DNA of 64,000 nucleotides from Punica granatum (lineage: Eukaryota > Streptophyta > Magnoliopsida > Myrtales > Lythraceae). The position numbers and the translations under genes are program-made. Location: NCBI RefSeq assembly GCF_007655135.1, contig NC_045132.1, forward strand, positions 19,964,034-20,028,033, written 5' to 3'. The notes beneath the pieces are model-generated. The model had not been told where the DNA came from. It saw only the letters and a list, made by a program, of their open reading frames with translations, and did no database searches. Below, piece by piece: positions 22,401-33,648 of this stretch. Numbering within the stretch: position 1 is the stretch's first letter; each line of letters begins with the position of its first letter.

Positions 22401-24376
22401 TACTTTTCCGAGTTAGCGATGGAGCTTGGGGCTCTCCAAAGGCTTATAGACACCATAGACGAAGGCTCGTAGGCGTCGAGAATCTGATCTGACTCGGAAA
22501 GCACAAAGAATTCGTGAGAGTAAAAATAAAACCGAGAGAGCGGAGAAGGTGGTTCGGGTGGCTCTAATGGCTGCGCACCGTGACTCCCTGCTCCTGGAGG
22601 CTCCCGGTGGTCTGCTAGGGGGTGGCTAGCGGCTAAGGAGCTCAGACCGACCCATCTGGCTAAGATGAGCCGAGGGACTGGAGAGAAACTCGATGGAGTG
22701 TTAAAGAGTGAGAGGGCGTTCAAGTGAGCTCAAAGTTGGTGAGGTCAGTTAAGAGTGCAAGGGGGAGCTGAGGACGTTTGTGAGCTTAGAGGGGGGAAGG
22801 GAGGGAGCGTGTGTGTGTGAGTTCTGAGCTTAGCAGTTTCAAGGGAGTTAAGGGGAAGTTGGCAATGAGCTAAGGGGGTTGGAGAGGAGCTGAGGGGGTT
22901 TGTGTGTCTGTTCTAAGCTGCGGGAGGAGGGAGGATGAGTCGTGGGTGTTGGAGAGGGCGAGCAGAGGGGAAAGTCGTGTGCATCAGAGAGGTGTGGAGA
23001 GTGTTGAGCTGAGAGGAGCCGAAGGGTGTGTGAAAGAAGTTGAGGGTTTTGTTGCAGGGGAATTGAGGTTTTTTTTCTGTTTGCCCACCTAAGTGAGGGA
23101 ATTTGCTGAGGCTTTTTTTTAGCTGAGAGGAGTCGGGGTCAGAGGGAACTTGCATGAGAGAGAGGGGGTGTCAACAGAGGCCAGAGAGAGGCAGGGTAGC
23201 TGAGCTTGCGTGAGAGTATGAGCTGGTTCGAGAGAAGAAGGGATGGGCTTAGAGATAGATCGAGGGAACATAGGAGAGAGTTGGGTCTGTGATCAATAGA
23301 GAGAGGGGAACAAAGAGCACTAGTCAAAAGAAAAGAGGAGAAAAGAAAAAAAAAATCGAAAGGGAGAAGAGAGGTGACTGATCAAGTTGATGCCCCGAGA
23401 AGGAAGGAAAGCGTGCAGGTGATGGCGTGACCAGGTAGAGCAGTAGAGGGAGAATGTGAGGATGAGACGGTTTATAGGGCTTCAGGGTAGGAACCGGTTG
23501 AAGTTGCAAAAGAATAAAGGAGGAGGTGGAAGAAGAAGAAGAAAAGTGCATCAGCGATTGATGAAGGGGATGAATGTCCTCAGATGAAGCAGAGGAAAAC
23601 GAAGGATAGGAAGAAGAGAAAGTGATCTGGTCTAGCTATCTGTAAAGGAAAGATTGTAGGTCTGTTAAATGCATGACGAGCCGTAGAGCAGAAGCAGAAA
23701 AGAAGAAAAAAGAAAGAAAAGGGTCGGTTTGCATGACAGGGTTGCAGAGCTGGTGGAGGCTAGAGAAAAGAAAGAGAAAGGAAAGGGTAAGCGAGTTGGT
23801 TTGCAACTTGCTCTGGGAGCCGAAAGGTAAGAAGGAATAGAGGTAGGCGACTTTATCTAGATGGTTGCAGAGGGGAGGGAGAAGAAAGAAAAATGGCAAG
23901 CTCGGCTCAGAGGATAGCAGAGTGAGTAAGGAAAAGAAAACAAAAGGAAAGAAAGGAAAAAGAAGAAACAGGTGGGAAGGAACGGTGCATAGTAGTCAAA
24001 CACCCGTTGACCTTTTTTTTTAAATCAAATTTCAAAATTTGAATTTAACGATCTGTTTGAAATTTTTTTTAAAATCAGACTTTAAAATTTGAATCGATGC
24101 ACGTAACGATTAAAATTATCGTCTTTTTAATTGGATGTCAGAAAAATGACTCAGGACCACCATTACGTTCAGAAATATTCAAGGTTTAATGTTACGCAGA
24201 AAAACATTTTTTCGGCCTCATGTTTATTCTTGGACTCTGAAAATTGAAGTTGATGCACGTGAAATCCAAAAATGTCTCATAGAGTATTTTTTTTTCTTTT
24301 TTTCCTTTTTTCGATGGATGATGAAATGACGATTTTGCCCTCCCTTGGAGCCGGTGGGTCAAACTGAGTGCTGACA
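19447..24376 (-). repeat. 3' LTR of the giant Tat element, full length (4,930 bp)
   Basis: Read in element sense it starts TGTCAGCACTCAG and ends CGGGTCTGCACA. Bases 21968-24376 match the right-hand LTR 49028-51448. About 22400-24000 is strongly purine-biased on the plus strand (pyrimidine in element sense). Open frames here are low-complexity artefacts. Conserved blocks such as GATTACGC, GCCACCTC and TTGACCGATC recur in the two related LTRs at 37.5 and 40.9 kb. Confidence 0.88.
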
Positions 24377-24392
24377 GCTTGTCCCTCTTTGC
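24377..24392 (-). promoter_or_regulatory. Polypurine tract of the giant Tat element
   Basis: In element sense GCAAAGAGGGACAAGC directly precedes the LTR start TGTCAGCA. This fixes the minus orientation independently of the protein frames. Confidence 0.88.
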
Positions 24393-24589
24393 ATGTGTTC
24401 ACGAGTAGGGGATACAGCCAAAGACTTTAAGAAGCACCTCGATTTATTCCCGACGTCCACCATGACGCCTCCACTGACCGTTCCCTCATCGTCTTTGGAC
24501 ATATCGAGGATACCTTGTGGGACACGAAGCTTTTCTTTTTTTCCTTTTTCTTTTTTTTTTTTGCTGAAGCTCAGATCGAACCTGGCAGA

Positions 24590-25170
24590 GAAATTCCAAG
24601 TCGGGAGAACCCATAGGACGGACTTGGAACGATAATTTAAAATCGGGACGGACACGCAGGACAGACCTGGAACAAAAATTTAAAATCTGGACGGACACGC
24701 AGGATGGACCTGGAACATGAATTTAAAGTTAGGACGGACCCAGAGGACTAACATGGAATAGGAATTTAAAGTCGAGACGGACCCGCAGGACAGACCTAGA
24801 ACATAAATTTAAATTCGGGACGGACTCGCAGGACGGACTTAGAACTGGAATTTAAAGTCGGGACAGACCCGCAGGGCGGACCTAGAACAGGAAATTACAG
24901 TCGGGACTAACTTTGAATAGGAATTTAAAGTCGGGACAGACCTGCAAGACGGACTTGGAACAAGAAACTAAAGTCAAGACGGACCCAGAACGGGAAATTA
25001 AAGTCGGGATGGACCTGTAGGACGGAACTGGAACAAGAAATTAAAGTCGTGATGGAACCACTGGACGGACCTGGAATAGGAAATTAAAGTCGGCATAGAC
25101 CCGGAACAGGAATTTAAAATCAGAGCGAACTTGCAGGACGGACCTAATGCAGGAATTTAAAGTTTGGACG
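24590..25170 (-). repeat. Tandem array of a 43-bp unit in the element's 3' untranslated region
   Basis: About 13 copies, some shortened, of a unit of the type GGGACGGACCCGCAGGACGG followed by ACCTGGAACAGGAATTTAAAGTC. The copies differ by point changes. The array lies between the polypurine tract and integrase. Confidence 0.88.
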
Positions 25171-26262
25171 AACCCTACGGTAAATAAAAATGTTTGTTTG
25201 GAAGGGAGATGCAGGTGATGCGGACAGAAGGATGCGTGCCAAGGAGTTGCACAAGGCGGGAAAGAGGTGTGACTTGGTTTGCTTGGCGTTGGGTTAGGGC
25301 TTTACTGGGATGATGCAGCGGTAAGCACGACTTGCTGCTTGTCGCATGACTAGGGCACTTGTTGGATGATTGTGTTGCGTGCATCCTAGAGGAGACGCCT
25401 TTTGAGGTCCAAAAGCATGTACCTACGCATAGGAAAACAGAAACTAACAATCGTTATCAGTCACGCAATGCAGCCATAATTGCGATGTGCAAAGAAATCT
25501 ATGTAATAATGCTTTAGGGATTTAGATGCAGTGGTCATTTGAGGGGTAGTCGTGTCCCGAGTATGACATATATGGATTGAAGGAAAGGCTTTTTTGCGGA
25601 ACGGGCACGAACTGTAGAGTTTTTGTGTAAAGGTAAAATGGAGGGAATTTTAGGATCTTCCAGATCAAGGATACGACAATTCGATCCATTTCAAGGTCTG
25701 CCTCGAGCCTGGAGAGTCGAGGAGAATAGCTTCCATCGAAGATTGCCGAACCACTACTTGTTGTAGCTTCACGCGAGCCGCCAAAGCCCTTATTTTTTAC
25801 TTAGGTAGCAGGACACGTGACGACCTAACGGGGTATTTTTATTTATTTTTCTCTCATTAGAGCTCGACTTTTGCTACGACCGCCCGTGTTGGAGTCCGAT
25901 CGCACCTCTCGGTTTCTCTAACTTTTGCCTGGACCGCCCTTTACGGGTTTTCAGCATAGCGAGGATTTTGATTTATGCTCTCCTCTTACCACGGCTCCCC
26001 TTTATGGGATTTTAAACAGTGCTCCTCGTTCCCTAATTCTTGCCTAAGCCGCCTCAAGGAGGTTTTCGACCTAGTGGGAAAATATTTCTTTTTTCTCTCA
26101 AGACTAATTTGGGATGAGAAAGAATGAAAGGAATAAGTACAAGATAGGGCGAGAAGGACGCGGAGCTTGAGAAATGCATAAGAAGATAAGGGGTGAGCGC
26201 GTAGTTCGAGGCTTATGAGGATAGAGGAAGAAGAGATTGCAGGCATAAAGGAAGGCTATCAA
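25171..26262 (-). other. 3' untranslated region of the giant Tat element
   Basis: No supported frame. The segment 25860-26090 contains repeated phrases of the form GACCGCC...TTTTCGACCTAG. They recur at the matching place in the nested relative (46330-46500), so this is conserved untranslated sequence of the family. Confidence 0.7.
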
Positions 26263-27397
26263 GGATAGTACTTCTCAAGGGCATCGGCATCGACTAGGAG
26301 CGAGTTTTCGTTCTCGTCCATGTCGCTTAGGATAATTGCACCTTTAGAGAAGACTTCCTTAACAACGAAGGGTCCGTCATACTTATACGCAAATTTGCCC
26401 TGAGAATCAGGTGTGACGTGGAGGACCTTTCGGAGGACGAGTCGTCAGGGCTGAACTCGCGGTGGCGGACCCTTAAGTTGAATGCTCAAGCCATCCTCTG
26501 CTGGTAGCATTGGTCGTGGCAGAGCACTGTTAGCCGTTTCTCGTCAATGAAATTAAGCTATTCGTAGCGTTGCTTCGACCATTCTGCTTCTTCAAGCTCA
26601 GATTTGACAAGGACCCTCATGGAGGGAATCTCCACATTGACTGGGAGGACTGCTTCCATGCCATAGACCAAGGAATACGGGGTTGCTCCAGTAGAAGTGC
26701 GGATAGACGTCCAATATGCCAAGAGCGCAAATGGGAGCGTCTCATGCCAATCCATGTAGATCACCGTCCATTTTTCTATAATTTTCTCGATGTTCTTATT
26801 CGCAGCCTCTACCGCACCGTTCATCTGGAGGTGATACGGAGAGGAGTTGCGGTGCTGGATTTCGAACTGCGTACAAAGCTCATTAATGACTTTATTGTTG
26901 AGGTTCTTGGCATTGTATGTAATGATTATCGCAGGGACCCCATACCGGACAATGATATCTCGCTTGAAGAACTGCGTCATGGCCTTTGCGGTGACGGATG
27001 CAAGTGTGACTGCCTCGATCCACTTGGTGAAGTAGTCGATCGCCACAAGGATGAACAGGTGTCCGTTTGATGCTTTGGGAGAGATGGGGCCAATCACGTC
27101 GATGCACCACATCGAGAAAGGCCACGGGGCCGCCATCAGGTGTAGCTCGTTGAGCGACGCTTTGATCTGGTTGGCGTGGACCTGGCACAAGTGGCAGTGC
27201 CTGACATGCTTGACGCAGTCGGTCTCCACTGTAGACAAGAAGTAGCCCAATCGCATGAGTTTCTTAGCGAGCATGAGCCCGTTCATGTGGGGTCCGCAGC
27301 TCCCCTCGTGCACTTCTTCTATGAGATGTTGTGCCTCGTTTTTTGTCAACACATCAGAGTAGCGTGGCGTCGAAGGAGCGGTAGTAGAGCGTCTCAC
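26263..27397 (-). pseudogene. Integrase remnant of the giant Tat element, catalytic Asp replaced
   Basis: Integrase joins element DNA to the chromosome. The 279-codon frame (27397-26558) shows an HHCC zinc region (HLIEEVHEGSCGPH ... CVKHVRHCHLC), then the DDE core. The first Asp is in CIDVIGP. The second position reads IIITYNAKNLNN, with Tyr where the family has Asp. The Glu is in GAVEAANKN. GATPYSLVYGMEAVLPV follows. Downstream, in shifted frames to about 26263, come the remains of the C-terminal domain. The Asp-to-Tyr change alone would abolish strand transfer. Confidence 0.9.
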
Positions 27398-28055
27398 TGC
27401 TTAGGAAGTAATACGCTGCGAGATGCCGGAGTGTTTTTGGGTCGTGACGGTTGACGAATGCTGAGTATTGACCAGTTTGCAGAAAATGCATAATGTCTTC
27501 GTACCAAGGCTTTCCGTCGGCAACTTCAATCGCGTCGTAGTGGGCAGGGCCCTCGGCAATCTCAATCTTAAGAAGCTCGATAAGATTTTCTTTAGTGATA
27601 CTCAATATGGATGCGAGCGTTGCCAGCACGTCTATAAACTGATTCTTGATCCGTGGCATATACGTGAACAAAACCTTCTTGAAGTTCTTTGTCAACTCTT
27701 CGAGGTACTCGTGGTACGGCACTAGCTTCGCGTCTTTCGTCTTTCATTGTCCCAACGTTTGAAAAATCATGTGCATGGAATCACCAAACACTTCTAGCTC
27801 ATTGACCTTGAAGTCAATCGCTGCCTGCAGGTCAAGGATGCACACCTCATACTCGGTCACATTATTGGTGCAAGGAAAATCGATCTTTATTGCCACAGAA
27901 TAATGGCGCCCATCAGGGGATATCACCACTACGCCGATACCAGACCCGGTGGAATTGATCGCACTGTCAAGATACATCTTCCACACGGGTCTATCCTCCT
28001 CATCGTCCACTTGGAGGATACCTTCGTCTGGGAAGTTGGAGTTGATCGGGGTGTC
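27354..28055 (-). pseudogene. Second, archaeal-like RNase H (aRNH) of the Tat element
   Basis: This follows the first RNase H in the same polyprotein, as in Tat-lineage elements. VWKMYLDSAINSTGSGIGVV carries the first Asp, NVTEYEVCILDLQAA the Glu, and VFGDSMHMIFQTLGQ the next Asp. A stop or frameshift near 27744 separates this from the continuation (YHEYLEELTKNFKKVLFTYM, 27722 downward), which runs into a linker to integrase. Having two RNase H domains is the strongest lineage marker in this element. Confidence 0.85.
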
Positions 28056-28560
28056 GTCCTTGATCGGGAATTCCGCCAGGAGGTCCGCGATTGCTTGCCC
28101 TTTAACTGATGTGCGCAACACATACTCAATATTGTACTCGGTCAGTTGGCAGCGCCACTTCGCGATGTTCCTTATGGAGGACAAACTGTCAAGTACTTCA
28201 GGGGATGCGCTTTTGACAGCAAACGGATGGTCTGGTAGAGAGTGTATTGTCACAATCTCTACATGACCCACACAAGCGTGTAGCACATTTTTTCGATCAC
28301 CAGATAGTTGGACCCCCTTCAGTAAACTTCTTGCCTATGTAGTAAATTGCGTGTTACATGGACACGTCCTCCTATCCCAACATGCACCCTAGGGATTCCT
28401 GACACACTGCCAAGTATATGATGAGAGGACGACCCGGTGTAGGAGGGACCAACACCGACAACTAAACCAGGTAAGCCTTGATGGTGTCGAAGGCTTTCTG
28501 ACATTCGTCATCCCACTTAATTGCTGCATTTTCGCGAAGCAGACCGAAGGTACGATGTAG
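28056..28560 (-). pseudogene. First RNase H and connection remnant of the Tat element
   Basis: Decayed across frames. YIGKKFTE (near 28325) and the later NIAKWRCQLTEYNIEYV with KGQAIADLLAEFP (28160-28060) belong to a gypsy RNase H, which degrades RNA of the RNA-DNA hybrid. Catalytic residues are not all readable because of frameshifts. Confidence 0.75.
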
Positions 28561-29623
28561 TTCAGTGGTCCCAAGAAACTTCGTACTTCGCGTACTATCG
28601 ATGGCGGGTGTAGCTCCGTGATCGCCTTCACCGAATTAACCTCGATGCAGCGTTTGCTGACCAAAAATCCTAGCAGTTTCCTCGAGTTGGCGCCAAAGGT
28701 GCACTTCGCCAGGTTGAGCCGGAACTTATTTTTTTGAGACGGTCAAAGAGACGCTTCAGGTTGACGAAGTGATCCTCTCCTTATTTCGACTTGGCAATCA
28801 TGTCGTCGACATAGACCTCAATCTCCTTGTGCATCATGTTGAGAAAGGGTGTGACCATAGCCATCCGATAGGTTGCCCCGGCATTTTTGAGACCTAATGG
28901 CATGACCCGATAACAGAAGGTGCCCCACATTGTGATGAAAGTCATCTTGGTCTTGTCCTCCTCGGCCATCCAGATCTGATTATACCCGTAGAAGCCGTCC
29001 ATGAAAGAGAACTGCGTGTGGTGTGCGATATTGTCGACCAAGACCTCGATGTGGGGCAGTGGAAAATTGTCCTTAGGGTTAGCCTTGTTGAGGTCTCGGT
29101 AGTCGACGTAGACTTTGACTCTGTCGTCCTTCTCCACCGGCACAATGTTCGCGACACACTCGAAGTAGTTTCAAACTTCCAGGAAGCTCGCATTGATTTG
29201 CTTGACGACTTCCTCCTTGATGCGAAAGAGAAGGCCGGCTCGCTGTTACTACAAGTGCTGCCGTTTGGGCGGAAATCTTTCCGTGTGAAGCGGAATGAAG
29301 TGTTTGACTATTAAGGGGTCTAGGCCCAACATGTTGGCGAAGACCTCTTGGTACTCCTTGAGGAAATCGATCATCCTAGCTTGCAATGTAAAGTCAAGGC
29401 CCATCCCAATCTTCAAGGTGCGCAGTTCTTCTTCCGTGCCCACATTGATTTCTTTGGTTGGCTCAACGATGGTGGGTTGGTGGTCCTCGAGGCGATGCAA
29501 ACTCTCTTCGATCTCGGGCACTCGACTGTTCTCGTCAAGCCCTTCCTTGAAATATATGGGTCGAGGCTTTTCGAGACGTTCCACGGATGGGTTCGAATTG
29601 ATGCATTGATGATTTGGATTCAA
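28561..29623 (-). pseudogene. Reverse transcriptase remnant of the Tat element
   Basis: A leading segment (29623-29249) is followed by a frameshift near 29170-29280. The best frame (29143-28781) has VYVDYRDLNKANPKDNFPLP, FSFMDGFYGYNQIWM (motif A Asp), VMPLGLKNAGATY and the catalytic VYVDDMIAKS. The thumb and connection follow in other frames (EVRSFLGPLNYI near 28580). The YVDD box is intact but the frame is broken on both sides. Confidence 0.9.
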
Positions 29624-30790
29624 GTGGAGCCTGAAAATTTAAACGACTTGTCTTAGAAATTTAAAGGGCTGCAAATAAGTAAGAGAGAAGGTGAGTGTAG
29701 ACACAGGAATTCAAAAGGTATACAGGGATTTCATTAATGATGTGAGCTTGAGCCATAACAAAATCCATCTTCTGTCATTGCCTATGCGTGGGGAAATATC
29801 ATATACAAAGACATCCTTACACATTGGCGACTACAGCCGAGTAGCGCGGGACTAAAGTCCAGTTGCTGAATTCCTCATTTTCCTGTGCGAGGCGGATGTA
29901 GACCCTGAAGGAATCTCCTCGGTGATAGCATTAATGGTTGGCAGAGCAACGGGCGTGGTCTATATCCAATGAGGGGCCGTCAAGGGTGCCCCCTATGATG
30001 TGTGGCGAACCTGGGAAAAAATGGGAGAGAGAAGGAACCATGATGCCCTAATTGAGTCTCCCGTAATACGCTGCGAGGTGGTGGAGGTGCCAGCCCTTGC
30101 GTGCCTGGAAAATCTCGTGGCAGGATGGGCGAAAACCGAGTTCCCTCCTGTTCTTGTGCTCTTCCACATCGATGGGGCAGGTGATACCCTGGCCGTGTGC
30201 CTCGAGGCCGGTACCGGGGACGTAGTTGTGCTGCAGCCGAACCTTCCCAATCATGCGGTCAGCACAGGATGGACTAACTTATCTGTAATCCCTGATGATG
30301 GAGATGATCTCGAAAGAATGGAAGGGGACGTTCTGATCAGCATCGATGCTGATGTAGGGGACGATGGTCTCCTTATAAATCACATAGTCCTCTTCGTCGT
30401 TGACTGTGATGAGCTAGCCCTCAACGAAGAACTTGAGCTTCTGGTGCATTTAAGAAGGGACGACGCCAGCTGAATGGATCCATGGCATTCCGAGCACAGG
30501 CTGAAAGCATTCGGGATGTCGAGAACTTGAAAACTGACACTGAACGAGCAGGGCCCCACTTCAACCAGGAGATCGATTTCTCCATTTACTTCCCTCCTTG
30601 AGCCGTCGAATGCTCAGACTCCGTTTTGCTCGGCCTGATGCGATTCATGTCCATGTTCATCTGCTTGATGGTGGAGACTAGGCATACATTAAGGGCTGAG
30701 CCATTGTCAATCATGACCTGACCGATTATAAACCTATTACACTTGCAGAAAATGTGCAGTGCCCGTGTGTGCCCATACCCTTAGGAGGGA
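29624..30790 (-). pseudogene. Protease region and spacer of the Tat element
   Basis: GQVMIDNGSALNV (about 30725-30688) is the retropepsin active site in the Asp-Asn-Gly-Ser form common in Tat and Athila elements. From there to the reverse transcriptase (about 1 kb) the minus strand has many stops and frame changes. A 157-codon plus-strand frame here is antisense noise. Confidence 0.75.
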
Positions 30791-31049
30791 AGCTCGTCGT
30801 CTGAGAACGAGATGTTATTGGAGAAGATCAAGCTCACGATTTCTTCAATTTGGTACGAAGTCGTCTCCTTAGGGACCTATAATGCCTTTAGGACATTCAG
30901 GAGTGCCTCCCCGTAGGGCTCCGAGCTGAGGAGGAGGGCGAGTAGCGAGATGTGGGCCAAAGACTTGCCATTTGCTCGACTATCTTATATTCACTAGCCT
31001 TAATCACCTTCATGAAGGCCTCCGCTTCCTCCTCTGTCTTGTGACCTCT

Positions 31050-33253
31050 GCTGGGACCTACTCGATCACAAAGGGGGTCGGGCCTTCCGGCTTGTCTTCG
31101 TCCCCCACTATGGTGCACACGCTGATTATGTTGATACTGGGTCCTGAGCTTGACCCATGATTAGGAAGGGGTTTGGCCTGCACGTTTGGCAGCTTCACAG
31201 CGTTGAACGAGAGCAGGTTACCATCGATCATCTCCTAGATCTTCTCCCGTAACCTCCAGTAGTTGTCAACGGTGTGGCTTGGAGCACTTAGGTGGAACTC
31301 ACAGCGTAAGTTCTGATTTTGCGTTGCAAAGTTGAAGCTGGGGGAAGGCATCTCTGGTTTGATCCTGCCACCCGCAATGAGTTGTCCATATATTTGAGAG
31401 AGCAGGACTGGCAGGGTGTGAACTGCCTGGGTTGCGTTACATCGCTCTGTTGACCCTGTGGGGTTGGGGCCTGCTACGCCGGATGAGAAGCTCTCAAAGC
31501 CAGGGTCCTATTTTTCTAGGCCGGAAGAGGAGCTAGGGCATAATGGTGGACATGCGGCTACGGGGCAGGCGACGGAAAGGGGGCCGGTAGAGGGGAATAA
31601 TAGACCGGCTGGACCGGGTGCTGCTGCTGATAGTGCACAGGAGGCGAGGCGACCACCTGACCGGCTAGGGGTGCAGGTACGAAGTTTACTAGGTACTGCT
31701 GGAGTACCAAGTGTCCTAGGTTGACAGCGTTAATAGAGGTCTCCTTGCCCCTCCTGTTTCCTGTGGAAAACGTCGTAACAGTAGTCTTCTTCGAGAATTC
31801 CCCCTATTTCTTCCCAACCGGGCCTTCTATACTCCCAAGCTTGATGTTCATGTCAGGCTTTTTCCCGGCGTCGATCAGACTTGAAAATGACGAAGTATAG
31901 GCCAAAAGGTGCAAGTAGTAGACCCCTTTAAGAGTGGAGTGGAATAACTAAATCTGTTGCGCCTTGCTGATCGGAGGGATGTGCTTTGCCGCTTGAGCAC
32001 ACCACTTAGTAGCGTAATCCTCGAACCTTTGGCCCTCCGCCATTTCCTTTATGCTTAGTTCCAAGAGAGTTTGGGGCGTCTCCGCGCAGTACTAGTACTG
32101 ATCAATGAATCTTCAGGAAAGGTCCGTCCACGTAGGGATGTCTGCGACATTCAGAGACATGAACCAATCGAGAGCTGGTCGCACCAGACTGCCTTGAAAC
32201 GTGTGGATAATAAACTCTTCATATTCCCAGTACTGTAGCATTCTCCCCTCGGTAATAGCGAAGGTAGCGTCGTGGGTTCGTTGTGCTCTCATATCTTTTG
32301 AATTCTGGAACCTTGATCTTCGTGGGCAACCACATGCCCGAGAAGAGGCTCTAATCACCATTACTGGCATTAGAGCAGGCTTCATTTGCTCGTAAGGCCT
32401 TGATCGTCTCCTCTATTTTTATCATCCTATGCTCTTGCTCAGTCTCCGCTTCTAGGAAGAAATTTGTAGGGGCCATGTCGATTGGCGTGCCCGATTCAAG
32501 GATAGGAATATTTAGGGGCGGTAGAGCTTGGTAAGGGTGGCTGATGTGGGGTTGTAGATTTGGGAACGAGAAAGACTCTGTGGTGTGAGCAGGAGCGTGT
32601 GCTCTCAGCGCCGAGAAAGACCATCGATGGAGGAGCTGCGTAGACAAGGGCCGGAACTAGTATGGACATTGGCGGCGACGCTAGCATAGTTGGGTCCAAT
32701 GTCGGGATTGCCATCAGTGGAGGAGGAACAGCTACTAGGAGAATCGCTGGTGGTGGAGGGATGTTGATAGAGTGGACTGCCGGTACATGTAATGCGAGTG
32801 CATCCCCACTCTCCTGAACATGGGTAGGCGGGACCTAAGGGTTCGAGTCGACCATTGGCCCGTACCCCGGAGGTAGAGTAGAGTTCGAGGTGGCACGGTT
32901 TGGGCCCATGATCAAGGCCATGAGCTCGGCCATGTCGGCGGCCACTGATTGACCATGCCCTTCAATGTGGTGATGCTACACTCGAGTGCGGCAATGCGCA
33001 CAGCGTCATCAGTGTAAGGTGATGGTGCTTGGGCTGCCGGTGACGGGACTGGTGGCGAAAGTGCTCCTGAATGCGCCGGAGGCATGCCTGAGGATGTCGG
33101 AGGTGGGAGGTAGGTCGAAGAAGCTCCATGGTACCCTAGTGGCACGCTCGCAGGAGTTGGTGGCAGTGGTGCGTGCGTTGCGGGCGAATGGGAGTAAACC
33201 GACGTCGGTGGGGTATTCTCCTCGAGAATAGTAGGCTGGTTCTCTTGCGTCAT
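31050..33253 (-). pseudogene. Gag remnant of the Tat element
   Basis: The start ATG is at 33253, followed by a Pro/Ser/Ala-rich N-terminus typical of this lineage. The capsid core lies around 32420-32110 (MLQYWEYEEFIIHTF, ALDWFMSLNVADIPTW), with frame changes before and after. Near 31257-31307 a lineage-type zinc motif reads CEFHLSAPSHTVDNYW; the final Cys position is Tyr. Several stops occur between 31800 and 31000. Confidence 0.85.
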
Positions 33254-33576
33254 CTTTAACTATAGTAGGGTAGGATAGTGGTGCGGTGCCAGTTATTGTT
33301 ACCTAGATCCCACAAGCATGTAATGCATGCACGGAAGAAGGTCCACTAGAAATAAATGTGCGAGACAGTAATTAAAGAAAATGGGATGCATGAGATGCAG
33401 GAATTTCCAAAGCACTAATATCATTGCTTGATTCGATTTAATTCCTTGGTTTACAAAAGATGACATATTTAATTTTGAAAGGAACCTAGACATTGAATCG
33501 ACAACCTATCGCACTCGATAGCCGAGTAAGCGTCGCGTAGGTTCGAGCGGGCCGAAAGCACTCCAGGCGAACTAAA
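33254..33576 (-). other. Spacer between ORF1 and gag of the Tat element
   Basis: About 320 bases of AT-rich non-coding sequence upstream of the gag ATG in element sense. In Ogre-type relatives an extra ORF precedes gag and may be joined by splicing. I cannot identify splice sites here. Confidence 0.5.
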
Positions 33577-33648
33577 CCTAAGGATGGGAAACCTTTCGCG
33601 CTTTTGTTCGCGTCCGGTCTAGCACGACATCAAAGTAAGCTATCTCTC
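33577..33648 (-). pseudogene. C-terminal end of ORF1 beyond the solo LTR
   Basis: Read on the minus strand immediately after the solo LTR, one frame gives VLDRTRTKARKVSHP and then a stop near 33577. It matches the charged, helical style of the coiled-coil segment at 39003-39551. It is therefore probably the detached tail of ORF1. Confidence 0.5.

Noticed and set aside
26570..30473. Plus-strand frames of up to 166 codons opposite pol
   Set aside because: They are antisense to recognisable integrase, reverse transcriptase and protease segments.
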